This document shows, piece by piece, positions 1 through 7,563 of a DNA stretch of 64,000 nucleotides. This DNA is from Longitalea luteola. GTDB taxonomy: Bacteria > Bacteroidota > Bacteroidia > Chitinophagales > Chitinophagaceae. A program made the translations under genes and the position numbers. The DNA lies in contig NZ_JAFIQX010000003.1 in the NCBI RefSeq assembly GCF_017356035.1, forward strand, positions 660,653-724,652, given 5' to 3'. The first letter of the stretch is position 1; the number at the start of each line of letters is the position of its first letter. The notes under the pieces are model-generated. The model ran no database searches. It saw only the letters and a list, made by a program, of their open reading frames with translations, and had not been told where the DNA came from.

Positions 1-2
1 TG

Positions 3-323
3 ATGACCGGCAACTACTTCACCCAGATCATGCTATCGGAGAATTCGGCTACCGCCAACCTCAAATACCATTGGTGGAGCATAGAAGGATCTTTGAACGG
101 CATCAAATACGTTACCAAAAATAAAGTGCCATTATATGGCAGTATCGATATGGGTAACCTGTCGTGGTCCTCTAAATCAGAAATTACCCGGGCCATCAAA
201 TATATTCTTAACAATACATCTGGCGGCATCATGTTGTTTGATGTGGTACATGCCTATGCACCCGAAACCAATATGTTGAAACAGCCGCTGTGGGATGCCA
301 TTGCTGAGGGTATTAAAAAGTAA
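3..323 (+). CDS. C-terminal end of a possible TIM-barrel glycoside hydrolase (5' truncated by window edge)
   Basis: The reading frame is open to the left edge, so this is the last 106 residues or so of a longer protein; the ATG at 3 need not be the start. The fragment is rich in W, Y, N and G, and ends with a strand carrying GGIMLFDVVHAY followed by a helix (LWDAIAEGIKK). This resembles the last beta-strand and helix of a (beta/alpha)8 glycoside-hydrolase-like protein, but no catalytic residue can be assigned from what is visible. It lies 214 bases upstream of a DUF5009 acyltransferase on the same strand and heads a cluster of sugar-related genes, which fits a secreted or periplasmic glycan-active enzyme. 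The family remains unassigned. Confidence 0.5.
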   Translation: MTGNYFTQIMLSENSATANLKYHWWSIEGSLNGIKYVTKNKVPLYGSIDMGNLSWSSKSEITRAIKYILNNTSGGIMLFDVVHAYAPETNMLKQPLWDAIAEGIKK

Positions 324-537
324 GTTGATGAGTTGATAGAGGTGATAAAGTTGATAAAGTCAACGAGTTTGTAAGTTATTAAGTTAATCAGTTCTTGAGT
401 TTTTCAGTTAAACTCGTTACTGGTTTTCAACTCATGAATTTACGAACTGAATAACTTACAAACTCAATAACTAATGAACTGTGAACTTTAAACCGTGAAC
501 TTTAAACTGTTTTCTGCCTTCTGCCCATTCACGAGCT
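324..537. repeat. Intergenic word-mosaic repeat (GTTGATA / GTGAACTTTAAACC class)
   Basis: Immediately after the stop codon the spacer is built from short, imperfectly repeated words: GTTGATGA, GTTGATAGA, GTTGATAAAG, then AAGTTATTAAG, AACTCATGAATT, AACTTACAAACTC and two copies of GTGAACTTTAAAC[CT]GT. The plus-strand text also contains mirror or complement forms (GAGTTTGTAAGTTATTAAG against CTTACAAACTC), so it could fold. There is no ORF of coding quality. The same class of words recurs at 54572-54680. Confidence 0.6.
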
Positions 538-1935
538 ATGAACGAAAGAAACAAAAGTCTTGATGCGTTACGAGGGGCTGCAATACTCGCAATGGTATTG
601 TCAAGCAGCATTGCCTTTGGCGTTTTGCCTGGCTGGATGTACCATGCGCAAACCCCGCCGCCTTCGCATGCGTTCAATCCCGGGTTGCCTGGCATCACCT
701 GGGTAGACCTCGTATTTCCTTTTTTCCTGTTCAGCATGGGAGCAGCTATTCCACTGGCTTTACATAAAAAAGTAAAGGAAGGAAAAAGCGCAGCCGCCGT
801 GCTGTACACTGCGGCACGCCGGTTTATGGCGTTGGTGTTCTTTGCGCTGTTCACGGTGCATGCGCGCAGTGCAGTAATGAGTGGCGAGCCCGCCGCCTGG
901 CATCATGGATTATCGGTCGCCGCTTTTGTATTGTTGTTCTTTCAGTGGTATAGTCCGGCCGGAACAGCACAAAAAACAAAGTGGCTGGTAATTAAAGTAG
1001 CTGCTTTTGCGGGCGCCGGTTTGCTGTTATTGCTGTTGCCTTTCAAAGACGGTAAAGGATTTTCTTTGTACCGCAGCGATATCATCATTATTGTGCTGGC
1101 GAATATGGCCTTGTTCGGTACGGTCATCTGGTGGTTCACCCGCAGCCGGCCATGGCTGCGGATCGGTTTACTGCCCTTTGTTTTGGCGATCTTCCTGGGC
1201 GCCCAATTTCCCGGTACGTGGAACGAACGCGTGTTTCAATGGTCGCCGGCGCCCTGGATATACAAGTTCTATCATCTGAAGTATTTGTTCATTATCATCC
1301 CCGGCACCCTGGCTGGCGACTGGTTGGCGGCAGATGCCGGTACAAAGAAAGCAGGGCAGGGCTTGCCGCCGGCAAACCTGAAAATTATTGCCGCCATATC
1401 GTTCATTATTATAGCAGCGAATGTTATATTGCTGTTTGACCGCCATACAACAATAAATGTTCTCCTTACAATTGGCTGTTGCGGCGCCGGTTATTTTATC
1501 CTACAGAAAATACAACAGGAACACACTTCCCTGATACACAGGTTCTTTAAAGCTGGTACTTATTTGTTATTGCTGGGACTTTTTTTTGAAGCCTGGGAAG
1601 GCGGCATCAAAAAAGACCCTTCTACATTCAGCTATTATTTTGTTACTGCGGGACTTGCCTTTTTTATGTTAATGGCTTTTCACGGGTTACAATTAACAAA
1701 GATGGGTGCGCCACTGGTTGAATATTTCAGCCACAATGGCAAAAACCCCATGGTAGCGTATGTAACCGGTAATTTGTTATTGTTGCCGCTCCTGCACCTG
1801 AGTGGCGGATATTCGTTGTATGTAAATATGCAAAAGAATGTACCCGGTGGTGTGTTGAGTGGCTTTCTGTTCACCGGTATCGTATCCCTGGTAACGGTGG
1901 CATTCACAAAAAAGGGATGGTTTTGGAAAACGTAA
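538..1935 (+). CDS. DUF5009 / NagX-like membrane acyltransferase (HGSNAT-related)
   Basis: 465-residue polytopic membrane protein with about ten to eleven hydrophobic segments. The N-terminus (RNKSLDALRGAAILAMVLSS) and the following W(V)DLVFPFFLFSMGAAIPLAL are the hallmark opening of the DUF5009/NagX/YeiB group, which includes human heparan-alpha-glucosaminide N-acetyltransferase. Family knowledge: NagX-type proteins occur in N-acetylglucosamine use loci and are thought to move acetyl groups across the inner membrane or transport the sugar. Context supports this, because a symporter follows at once and a NagB fusion lies 6 kb downstream. An alternative is a simple O-acyltransferase. The ATG at 538 is the only start that keeps the conserved N-terminus. 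Confidence 0.8.
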   Translation: MNERNKSLDALRGAAILAMVLSSSIAFGVLPGWMYHAQTPPPSHAFNPGLPGITWVDLVFPFFLFSMGAAIPLALHKKVKEGKSAAAVLYTAARRFMALVFFALFTVHARSAVMSGEPAAWHHGLSVAAFVLLFFQWYSPAGTAQKTKWLVIKVAAFAGAGLLLLLLPFKDGKGFSLYRSDIIIIVLANMALFGTVIWWFTRSRPWLRIGLLPFVLAIFLGAQFPGTWNERVFQWSPAPWIYKFYHLKYLFIIIPGTLAGDWLAADAGTKKAGQGLPPANLKIIAAISFIIIAANVILLFDRHTTINVLLTIGCCGAGYFILQKIQQEHTSLIHRFFKAGTYLLLLGLFFEAWEGGIKKDPSTFSYYFVTAGLAFFMLMAFHGLQLTKMGAPLVEYFSHNGKNPMVAYVTGNLLLLPLLHLSGGYSLYVNMQKNVPGGVLSGFLFTGIVSLVTVAFTKKGWFWKT

Positions 1936-1961
1936 AAAGCAATCGATCGTAGTAGACCGCA

Positions 1962-1988
1962 GCCCGTCCGGCCGGTCATCCGGCGGGC
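1962..1988 (+). other. GC-rich hairpin in the DUF5009-symporter spacer
   Basis: GCCCG-T-CCGG at 1962-1971 pairs with CCGG-CGGGC at 1980-1988 around an 8-base loop, giving a 9-bp stem with one bulged T. No T-run follows, so it is more likely an mRNA stability or attenuation element between two co-directional genes than a strong terminator. Confidence 0.45.
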
Positions 1989-2018
1989 ATCTGGCCAAAC
2001 AACAAATATTATTTTCAA

Positions 2019-3881
2019 ATGAATCTATCGACTATTGACGTAGTGATCATTATTCTGTACCTGGTGGTGATCATTGGCCTCGGATTCTGGATCTCGAAGA
2101 AAGCCTCGAAGAACATGCAGTCGTACTTCCTCGGCGATAACAATATCAAATGGTATTGGCTGGGATTCAGTAACAGCAGTGGCATGTTCGATGTAAGCGG
2201 TACGGCGTTTTATGTAGCGTTACTCTTTATTTATGGATTTAAAGCCGCCTGGCTGCCCTGGTTATGGCCCATCTGGAACCAGATCTTCGTAATGGTATTC
2301 CTGGCCGTATGGATCCGGCGAAGTAATGCCCTCACCGGCGCCGACTGGATCATCAAACGTTTTGGTGACGACAGCAGCGGCCGCCTGGCGCACATGATCG
2401 TGGTGATCTTTGCTATCGTCAGTGTGATCGGTTTTATAGGGTATGTCTTTGTAGGTATCGGCAAATTTGCCGCGGGCATTCTGCCCTGGGACCTTACCAA
2501 TTCTGTATTCACCAATGAACAAACCTATGCCTTCATCATTGTTACCTTAACTACATTATATACCGTAAAAGGAGGGATGTACAGTGTGGTAGCTACCGAG
2601 GTGTTGCAATATGGCATTCTGGTGGTTAGTTGCATACTCGTCGTGATTTTTGCAGTAAAAGGAATTAATTACGATCAGCTGCACCAACAGTTGCCTGATG
2701 GCTGGGCTTCGTTCTGGCCGCAATGGAAGCTGGATGTAAGCTGGGGTAATACATTTCCGCAAGCCAATGATAAAATAGCAGAAGATGGCTTCACCTGGTT
2801 TGGCGCCCTGGTGCTCATGATGATCGGCAAGGGAATATTCGCAAGTCTGGCAGGGCCTGTGCCCGGCTTCGATATGCAACGCATCCTCAGCGCCAAAAAG
2901 CCGTGGGAAGCAGCCAAGCTGAGTGGCTTCACCAACCTCGTATTGTATATTCCGCTGTTTATGATGGTGAGCGCACTGACCCTGATCGCATTCAATTCCT
3001 TCATGCCCGTATTGCAGGGACAAACAAGACCCGATTTTGAAGTGATCCTCAGCCAGGTGGTTAGTAATTATCTGCCCGCAGGTATTCGTGGTATTGTGCT
3101 CGCCGGTTTGCTGGCATCTTTTATGAGCACCTTCTCAGCCTTTGTAAATGCAGCGCCTGCTTACCTGGTAAATGACTTCTATAAAAAATATTTCCGACCA
3201 AACGAACCGCCCCGCCATTATGTGAAGTGCAGTTATTTAACATCGGTAACAATCATTGCCATCGGATGTTTTTTCGGGTTGTTCGCCGACTCCCTCAGCT
3301 CCCTCACGTTATGGATATCATCGGCCCTGTATGGAGGTTATGCAGCCGCCAACGTATTGAAATGGATCTGGTGGCGCTTTAATGGTTATGGTTATTTCGC
3401 CGGTATGCTGGCCGGATTATTATCGGCCACCTTTGTACCGAAACTGATGGCCTGGTTAAGCTCTGCGTATTTTACCAATTATCAAGAGTTGTTTGGCAGC
3501 GGTATCGGTACACTGATCTCTTTCTTCATCATCCTGGTGCTTTCGATGGCGGCCAGTATCATTGGTTGTTTGTTAACACCCATGCCAGATAAACAGGTAC
3601 TGCAAAAGTTCTATACCAATACAAAACCCTGGGGCTTTTGGAACCCCGTCTTACAATGGGTAAAAAAGGTGGAACCTGCATTTGAACCCAATCGCCAGTT
3701 TAAATGGGATATGCTGAATGTGCTGGTGGGTATTTGCTGGCAGATGAGCATGGTCATCATGCCTGTATTCTTTGTGTTCGGCTATTTCAATTATGGCTTT
3801 ATGGCTATGGGTATATGGCTGACCTGTATGATCATTTTAAAATTTACCTGGTACGACAGACTTAAAATTACAGCTGCATGA
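2019..3881 (+). CDS. Sodium:solute symporter (SSS family), sugar/amino-sugar type
   Basis: 620-residue protein with about 14-15 hydrophobic helices. The opening (TIDVVIIILYLVVIIGLGFWISKK, residues about 4-28) and the SGTAFYVALLF segment match SSS-family sugar symporters. FDMQRILSAKKPWEAAKLSG in the middle is the region where SSS proteins carry their R-x-L-[SA] signature. It imports a solute with sodium through the inner membrane. Its position between a NagX-like protein and SGNH esterases suggests an amino sugar, sialic-acid-like or partly deacetylated sugar; the substrate is inference. It overlaps the next gene by 4 bases (ATGA), showing translational coupling. It is longer than minimal SSS proteins because of a C-terminal extension of several helices. 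Confidence 0.88.
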   Translation: MNLSTIDVVIIILYLVVIIGLGFWISKKASKNMQSYFLGDNNIKWYWLGFSNSSGMFDVSGTAFYVALLFIYGFKAAWLPWLWPIWNQIFVMVFLAVWIRRSNALTGADWIIKRFGDDSSGRLAHMIVVIFAIVSVIGFIGYVFVGIGKFAAGILPWDLTNSVFTNEQTYAFIIVTLTTLYTVKGGMYSVVATEVLQYGILVVSCILVVIFAVKGINYDQLHQQLPDGWASFWPQWKLDVSWGNTFPQANDKIAEDGFTWFGALVLMMIGKGIFASLAGPVPGFDMQRILSAKKPWEAAKLSGFTNLVLYIPLFMMVSALTLIAFNSFMPVLQGQTRPDFEVILSQVVSNYLPAGIRGIVLAGLLASFMSTFSAFVNAAPAYLVNDFYKKYFRPNEPPRHYVKCSYLTSVTIIAIGCFFGLFADSLSSLTLWISSALYGGYAAANVLKWIWWRFNGYGYFAGMLAGLLSATFVPKLMAWLSSAYFTNYQELFGSGIGTLISFFIILVLSMAASIIGCLLTPMPDKQVLQKFYTNTKPWGFWNPVLQWVKKVEPAFEPNRQFKWDMLNVLVGICWQMSMVIMPVFFVFGYFNYGFMAMGIWLTCMIILKFTWYDRLKITAA

Positions 3882-4558
3882 AAAAAGGGATGATTCTTTT
3901 ACTATCGATGGTGGCTGCATTGGCTACAGCATCGGCACAAACCGAACCGGTTGACAGCAGTTACGCCAACAATTACTATGTAGAACGGATGAAATTCTTC
4001 GAGCAGTTACATCCTGCTCCAAAGCCGGTCGTATTTCTTGGAAACAGTATCACAGAAGCAGGGCCCTGGAGCGAAGTGTTGCCCGGCATTAATGTAGTCA
4101 ACCGCGGCATCAGTGGTGATAATTCCTGGGGCGTACTTGCCCGCCTTCACCAGGTCGGCCAGTTGAAACCGGCAAAGATCTTTTTACTGATTGGCGTAAA
4201 CGATCTTAAACGCGGCGTACCCGTTGAATATATTATCCGTAACTATGATCGCATTACCGCTACCCTAAAAAAGACATTGCCAAAAACAACCCTGTACCTG
4301 CAAAGCGTATTACCGGTGGCGGAGCCCATGCTGGCGAATATCTATGCAAAGATCAGCAATGAAAAGATCCAACAACTGAACGAAGGATTGAAACAGGTAG
4401 CGCAGAAATATAATTGTCCGTTCATTGACCTGTACCATGAAGTATTTATCGATGAAAAAGGACAAATGCGCACAGCGTATACAACGGATGGATTGCATTG
4501 CAAACCGGCGGGATACCTGGCCTGGGCTGCATACTTAAAGAAAAAAGGATACTTATAA
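3878..4558 (+). CDS. Secreted SGNH/GDSL hydrolase (first of a tandem pair)
   Basis: 226 residues with a signal peptide (KKGMILLLSMVAALATASAQ). All SGNH blocks are visible: block I VVFLGNSITE with the nucleophile near Ser57, block II NRGISGDNS with the oxyanion glycine, block III LLIGVNDL with the Asn, and block V TDGLHCKPAGY with Asp near 204 and His near 207. Family members of this type include sialate O-acetylesterases, carbohydrate O-acetylesterases and PAF-acetylhydrolase-like enzymes. Being secreted and coupled by ATGA to a symporter gene, it probably removes O-acyl groups from a sugar before import. The closest relative in the window is the next gene, with which it shares residue pattern across the whole mature protein. 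Confidence 0.88.
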   Translation: MKKGMILLLSMVAALATASAQTEPVDSSYANNYYVERMKFFEQLHPAPKPVVFLGNSITEAGPWSEVLPGINVVNRGISGDNSWGVLARLHQVGQLKPAKIFLLIGVNDLKRGVPVEYIIRNYDRITATLKKTLPKTTLYLQSVLPVAEPMLANIYAKISNEKIQQLNEGLKQVAQKYNCPFIDLYHEVFIDEKGQMRTAYTTDGLHCKPAGYLAWAAYLKKKGYL

Positions 4559-4589
4559 AACATAGTTTATTTATGGTAAGAAGTTTCAC

Positions 4590-4765
4590 GTGCCGGGTAC
4601 CGGTTACCGGTTGCCGGTCAACTAAAACCGTGTCACGGATAACTGTGCTCAGGGGCATTTCGCGATTGGCAATTGTCCCTGCCCTGATGACCCGGCCGAA
4701 CCGGAATTGTAGATTGTCGGCAGCCGTTTCACGTTTCACCTTTGCCGTTTGCCGATCAACGGTAC
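4590..4765. repeat. Word-mosaic repeat lying inside the 5' coding end of the second SGNH gene
   Basis: The stretch contains CGGGTACCGGTTACCGGTTGCCGGTCAAC-type words (read in pieces: GGTACCGGTTACC, GGTTGCCGGTCAAC, CACGTTTCACCTTTGCC, GTTTGCCGATCAACGG). These are the same CCGGTNACC / CGTTTCACC words that fill non-coding spacers at 7377-7530 and 17845-17945. Here they are in frame with the following esterase and encode the Arg/Cys/Ser-rich start of its predicted protein. Confidence 0.55.
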
Positions 4766-5418
4766 TCGTTTTAAGTACGTTGGCATCTTTTGCACAGGAA
4801 GGCTCAAAAAAGATCGACAGCAACTACAACAATGCCTACTACCAGGGTCGCATGGAATTGTTCAATACATTGACCCCGCCGAAAAATGCCATTGTATTTT
4901 TAGGGAACAGTATTAGCGAACGGGGCGCCTGGAGCGAGTTACTGCCGGGGCAACCCGTTATGAACCGGGGCATTGGTGGCGATAATACGTTCGGCGTACT
5001 GGCCAGACTGGAAGGAGTGGTAAAAGCAAAACCAAAGAAGATCTTTCTGTTGATCGGCATTAATGACCTCAGCCGCGGATTGCCAAAAGAAGTGATCATT
5101 AATAACTATCATCGCATCATCAGGTATCTTACCGCTTTTACGCCGAAAACAAAAATATATCTCCAGAGTGTATTGCCCCTGAATGAGCCAATGACAACTC
5201 CGGCCTACCTGAAAAATAAGAAAGACAGCATCCTGCAATTGAATAGAGGTATAAAACAGGTGGCGGAACAATATCATTTACCGTATATCAACCTGCATGA
5301 TATCTTTGCCGATGCCAATGGTGATCTGAAGAAAGAGCTTACCATGGATGGCATTCATCTTAGACCTGCGGCTTATGTGTTGTGGGTGGATTTTCTTAAG
5401 AAGAAGAACTATTTATAA
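4687..5418 (+). CDS. Secreted SGNH/GDSL hydrolase (second of a tandem pair) with a repeat-derived N-terminus
   Basis: The mature part is a clear paralogue of the upstream esterase: AIVFLGNSISERG (block I Ser), NRGIGGDNTFG (II), LLIGINDL (III) and TMDGIHLRPAAY (Asp/His). Secretion is indicated by VLVLSTLASFAQ just before it. The start is uncertain: the frame is open to 4498, with ATGs at 4573 and 4687. I chose 4687 because it gives a 37-residue signal peptide with a basic n-region. Upstream of VLVLSTLASFA the encoded residues (R/C/S-rich) have no counterpart in the paralogue and come from word-repeat DNA. The likely role is O-deacylation of a sugar with its twin. The gene begins 14-130 bases after the previous stop, depending on the start. 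Confidence 0.8.
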   Translation: MTRPNRNCRLSAAVSRFTFAVCRSTVLVLSTLASFAQEGSKKIDSNYNNAYYQGRMELFNTLTPPKNAIVFLGNSISERGAWSELLPGQPVMNRGIGGDNTFGVLARLEGVVKAKPKKIFLLIGINDLSRGLPKEVIINNYHRIIRYLTAFTPKTKIYLQSVLPLNEPMTTPAYLKNKKDSILQLNRGIKQVAEQYHLPYINLHDIFADANGDLKKELTMDGIHLRPAAYVLWVDFLKKKNYL

Positions 5419-5429
5419 GTTGCCCTGGC

Positions 5430-5535
5430 ACGGATCCAAACGGTGACACGGTAGCAGATAGAAGTCGGAAGCCGGAAATCAGAAGTTGGTAGTAAGTGAG
5501 AAGTCGGATGTCTGAGGCAAGAAGTTATAAAATCA
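5430..5535. repeat. Intergenic word-mosaic repeat (GAAGTCGGAAG class)
   Basis: Between two co-directional genes the spacer reads as repeats of GAAGTCGGAAG, GAAATCAGAAGTTGG, GTGAGAAGTCGGATG and GGCAAGAAGTTAT. The same words follow susD at 15045-15090. No coding potential. Confidence 0.6.
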
Positions 5536-5539
5536 GTAT

Positions 5540-6436
5540 ATGTTCAAAGTAAAGCTATATTCGATCCTGTTATTCTTACTCGGAAGCCTGCAGGTGGCAG
5601 GGCAGGCGCAAAAACCAGTACGTATAACGTATGCAGTAAAAGATACCAGCACCTTATGGTTCGACTGGTACAAGCCAACGGCAAAAGCCAATGGCATGTC
5701 GGTATTGTTCATTCATGGCGGCGCCTTTACCGGTGGTGATCCGGAGAACCAGCGTCCCATGGCCGAAGGATTGAACAAATTAGGCTACAATGTATTTGTG
5801 ATCAAATACCGCTTGTACCTGAAAGGGAAAAGTTTTGGGTGCGATATGGTATTGCCCGAAAAATTAAAAGCCATCCGGCAAGGCGTGGAAGATGGACGCG
5901 ATGCAACGGCTTATTTAATAAACCATGCCGGCGAGCTGCAGGTAGATACCTCAAAACTGTTTCTTGCAGGCAGCAGTGCCGGTGCAGAAGCCGTGTTGAA
6001 CCTGGTATTTAATCCATTTACCCGCAAGAATGATACTGCCTACAACCTGTACAGGACATTCCGCTATGCCGGAGTGCTGTCATTTGCCGGCGCCGTGCTC
6101 GACATCAATACCGTGTATGCACATGCACCCGTACCTGTGTTTATGATGCATGGAACCAACGACCAGCTGGTGCCCTATGCAACAGCGGCCCATCGCTTTT
6201 GTAAAGCAGTTGATCCCGGGTGGATGATCATGTTTGGCGCCCGGACCCTGTACGAGGAAATGTATAAAAGAAAATGGCCGGTGGTATTGTACTCCTATGA
6301 AGGAAGTGGACATGAAGTGAGTAGTTATATGTTCCGCAAGTTTACCGAGATGGACAGCTTTATGCAACAGGCCGTTAAACAAAAAGTAAAAGCAGCACAT
6401 CTGGTGGTTAAAAGAAACGACCAACCAAAAAAATAA
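5540..6436 (+). CDS. Secreted alpha/beta-hydrolase (carboxylesterase/acetyl-esterase-like)
   Basis: 298 residues with signal peptide FKVKLYSILLFLLGSLQVAGQ. The hydrolase core shows the oxyanion motif FIHGGAF near residue 56, the nucleophile elbow LAGSSAG with Ser near 146, an acid candidate in MHGTNDQLVPY and the catalytic His in GSGHEV near the C-terminus. This is the pattern of BD-FAE/acetyl-esterase type enzymes that act on small esters or acetylated sugars. It lies 9 bases upstream of the DUF4434 gene and downstream of two SGNH esterases, so the locus carries three secreted esterases in a row. Substrate not known. Confidence 0.82.
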   Translation: MFKVKLYSILLFLLGSLQVAGQAQKPVRITYAVKDTSTLWFDWYKPTAKANGMSVLFIHGGAFTGGDPENQRPMAEGLNKLGYNVFVIKYRLYLKGKSFGCDMVLPEKLKAIRQGVEDGRDATAYLINHAGELQVDTSKLFLAGSSAGAEAVLNLVFNPFTRKNDTAYNLYRTFRYAGVLSFAGAVLDINTVYAHAPVPVFMMHGTNDQLVPYATAAHRFCKAVDPGWMIMFGARTLYEEMYKRKWPVVLYSYEGSGHEVSSYMFRKFTEMDSFMQQAVKQKVKAAHLVVKRNDQPKK

Positions 6437-6445
6437 GCAGGTATT

Positions 6446-7381
6446 ATGAAGATAACGGGAACTTTTATTGATGAGATCAGTCACGACATCCCTCATCAGA
6501 ACTGGGGCGCCGCAGAATGGCGTCGTGATTTTGAATACATGAAAGCCATTGGTATCGATACCGTCATTTTGATCCGCAGTGGTTACCGCCGGTTCATTAC
6601 CTATCCTTCGGCTTATTTGATAAAAGAATACGGTTGCTACCAGCCGCCGGTTGACCTGGTGGAGCTGTTCCTGCAATTGTCTGACGAACTGGGTATGAAC
6701 TTCTACTTTGGTTTATACGACAGCGGTAAGTACTGGGACACCGGTAATATGCAGCATGAAATTGACAGCAACCGTTTTGTGATTGATGAAGTATGGAAAA
6801 AATACGGACAGTATAAAAGTTTTAAAGGCTGGTACCTGAGTATGGAGATCAGCCGTAAAACAAAAGGGGCTACCGAAGCTTTTAAAACGTTGGGGTTGCA
6901 ATGCAAACAGGCAAGTAATGGATTGCCCACACTTATTTCGCCCTGGATAGATGGGAAGAAAGCGGTCATGGCCGCGTCTGCTTCACTGACCAAAGAAGAA
7001 GCCGTCTCTCTAAAAGAACATGAGCAGGAGTGGAGCGAGATCTTTGCGGGTGTACAGGGCGCCGTGGATGCAGTCGCCTTCCAGGATGGCCACATCGATT
7101 ACCATGAGCTGGATGATTTCTTCGCCATCAACAAGAAAATGGCCGACCGTTTCGGGCTCCAATGCTGGACGAATGCCGAATCTTTCGACCGTGACATGCC
7201 GATAAAATTTCTGCCCATTAAATTCGAAAAGCTGCGCCTGAAGCTGGAAGCAGCAAAGCGGGCCGGTTATGATAAGGCCATTACATTTGAGTTTTCTCAT
7301 TTTATGAGTCCGCAGTCCGCGTATCTGCAGGCGGGACATTTGTACAATCGATATCGGGAGTATATCTCGGTGACTGGTTGA
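6446..7381 (+). CDS. DUF4434 TIM-barrel, glycoside-hydrolase-like protein
   Basis: 311 residues without a signal peptide. The opening (KITGTFIDEISHDIPHQNWG, then WRRDFEYMKAIGIDTVILIRSG) is that of DUF4434 proteins, predicted (beta/alpha)8 barrels related to glycoside hydrolases. Candidate acidic residues at strand ends include WYLSMEI near residue 132 and VAFQDGHIDYHE near 213; a Glu in TFEFSHFMSP comes near the C-terminus. The gene follows the esterase by 9 bases. The absence of a secretion signal suggests cytoplasmic action on imported oligosaccharide, or export by another route. Activity is inference; no DUF4434 biochemistry is recalled with confidence. Confidence 0.75.
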   Translation: MKITGTFIDEISHDIPHQNWGAAEWRRDFEYMKAIGIDTVILIRSGYRRFITYPSAYLIKEYGCYQPPVDLVELFLQLSDELGMNFYFGLYDSGKYWDTGNMQHEIDSNRFVIDEVWKKYGQYKSFKGWYLSMEISRKTKGATEAFKTLGLQCKQASNGLPTLISPWIDGKKAVMAASASLTKEEAVSLKEHEQEWSEIFAGVQGAVDAVAFQDGHIDYHELDDFFAINKKMADRFGLQCWTNAESFDRDMPIKFLPIKFEKLRLKLEAAKRAGYDKAITFEFSHFMSPQSAYLQAGHLYNRYREYISVTG

Positions 7382-7530
7382 CCAGTTGACCCGTTAACTG
7401 GTTAACTGGTTGATAAGGTTGAAACAGCTGATATCCAAAAACGGGAGCGGATAAACCGGTAACTGGCAACCGGTAACTGGTAACCGGTGACCGGCAACCG
7501 GTGACTGGTAACCGGTATCGCTTTCAAAAG
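7377..7530. repeat. Intergenic word-mosaic repeat (GTTAACTGGTT and CCGGTAACTGG classes)
   Basis: Two word classes are juxtaposed. First, TTGACCAGTTGACCCGTTAA, CTGGTTAACTGGTTGATAAGG; then a run of eight or so imperfect units of about 10 bases alternating ACCGGTAACTGG, CAACCGGTAACTGG, TAACCGGTGACCGG. The run ends about 45 bases before the nagB start, so it could also affect expression as a self-complementary (ACCGGT) tract. Confidence 0.65.
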
Positions 7531-7563
7531 TAATCAGGCCAATCCTTTTAACAATAACGTTCT

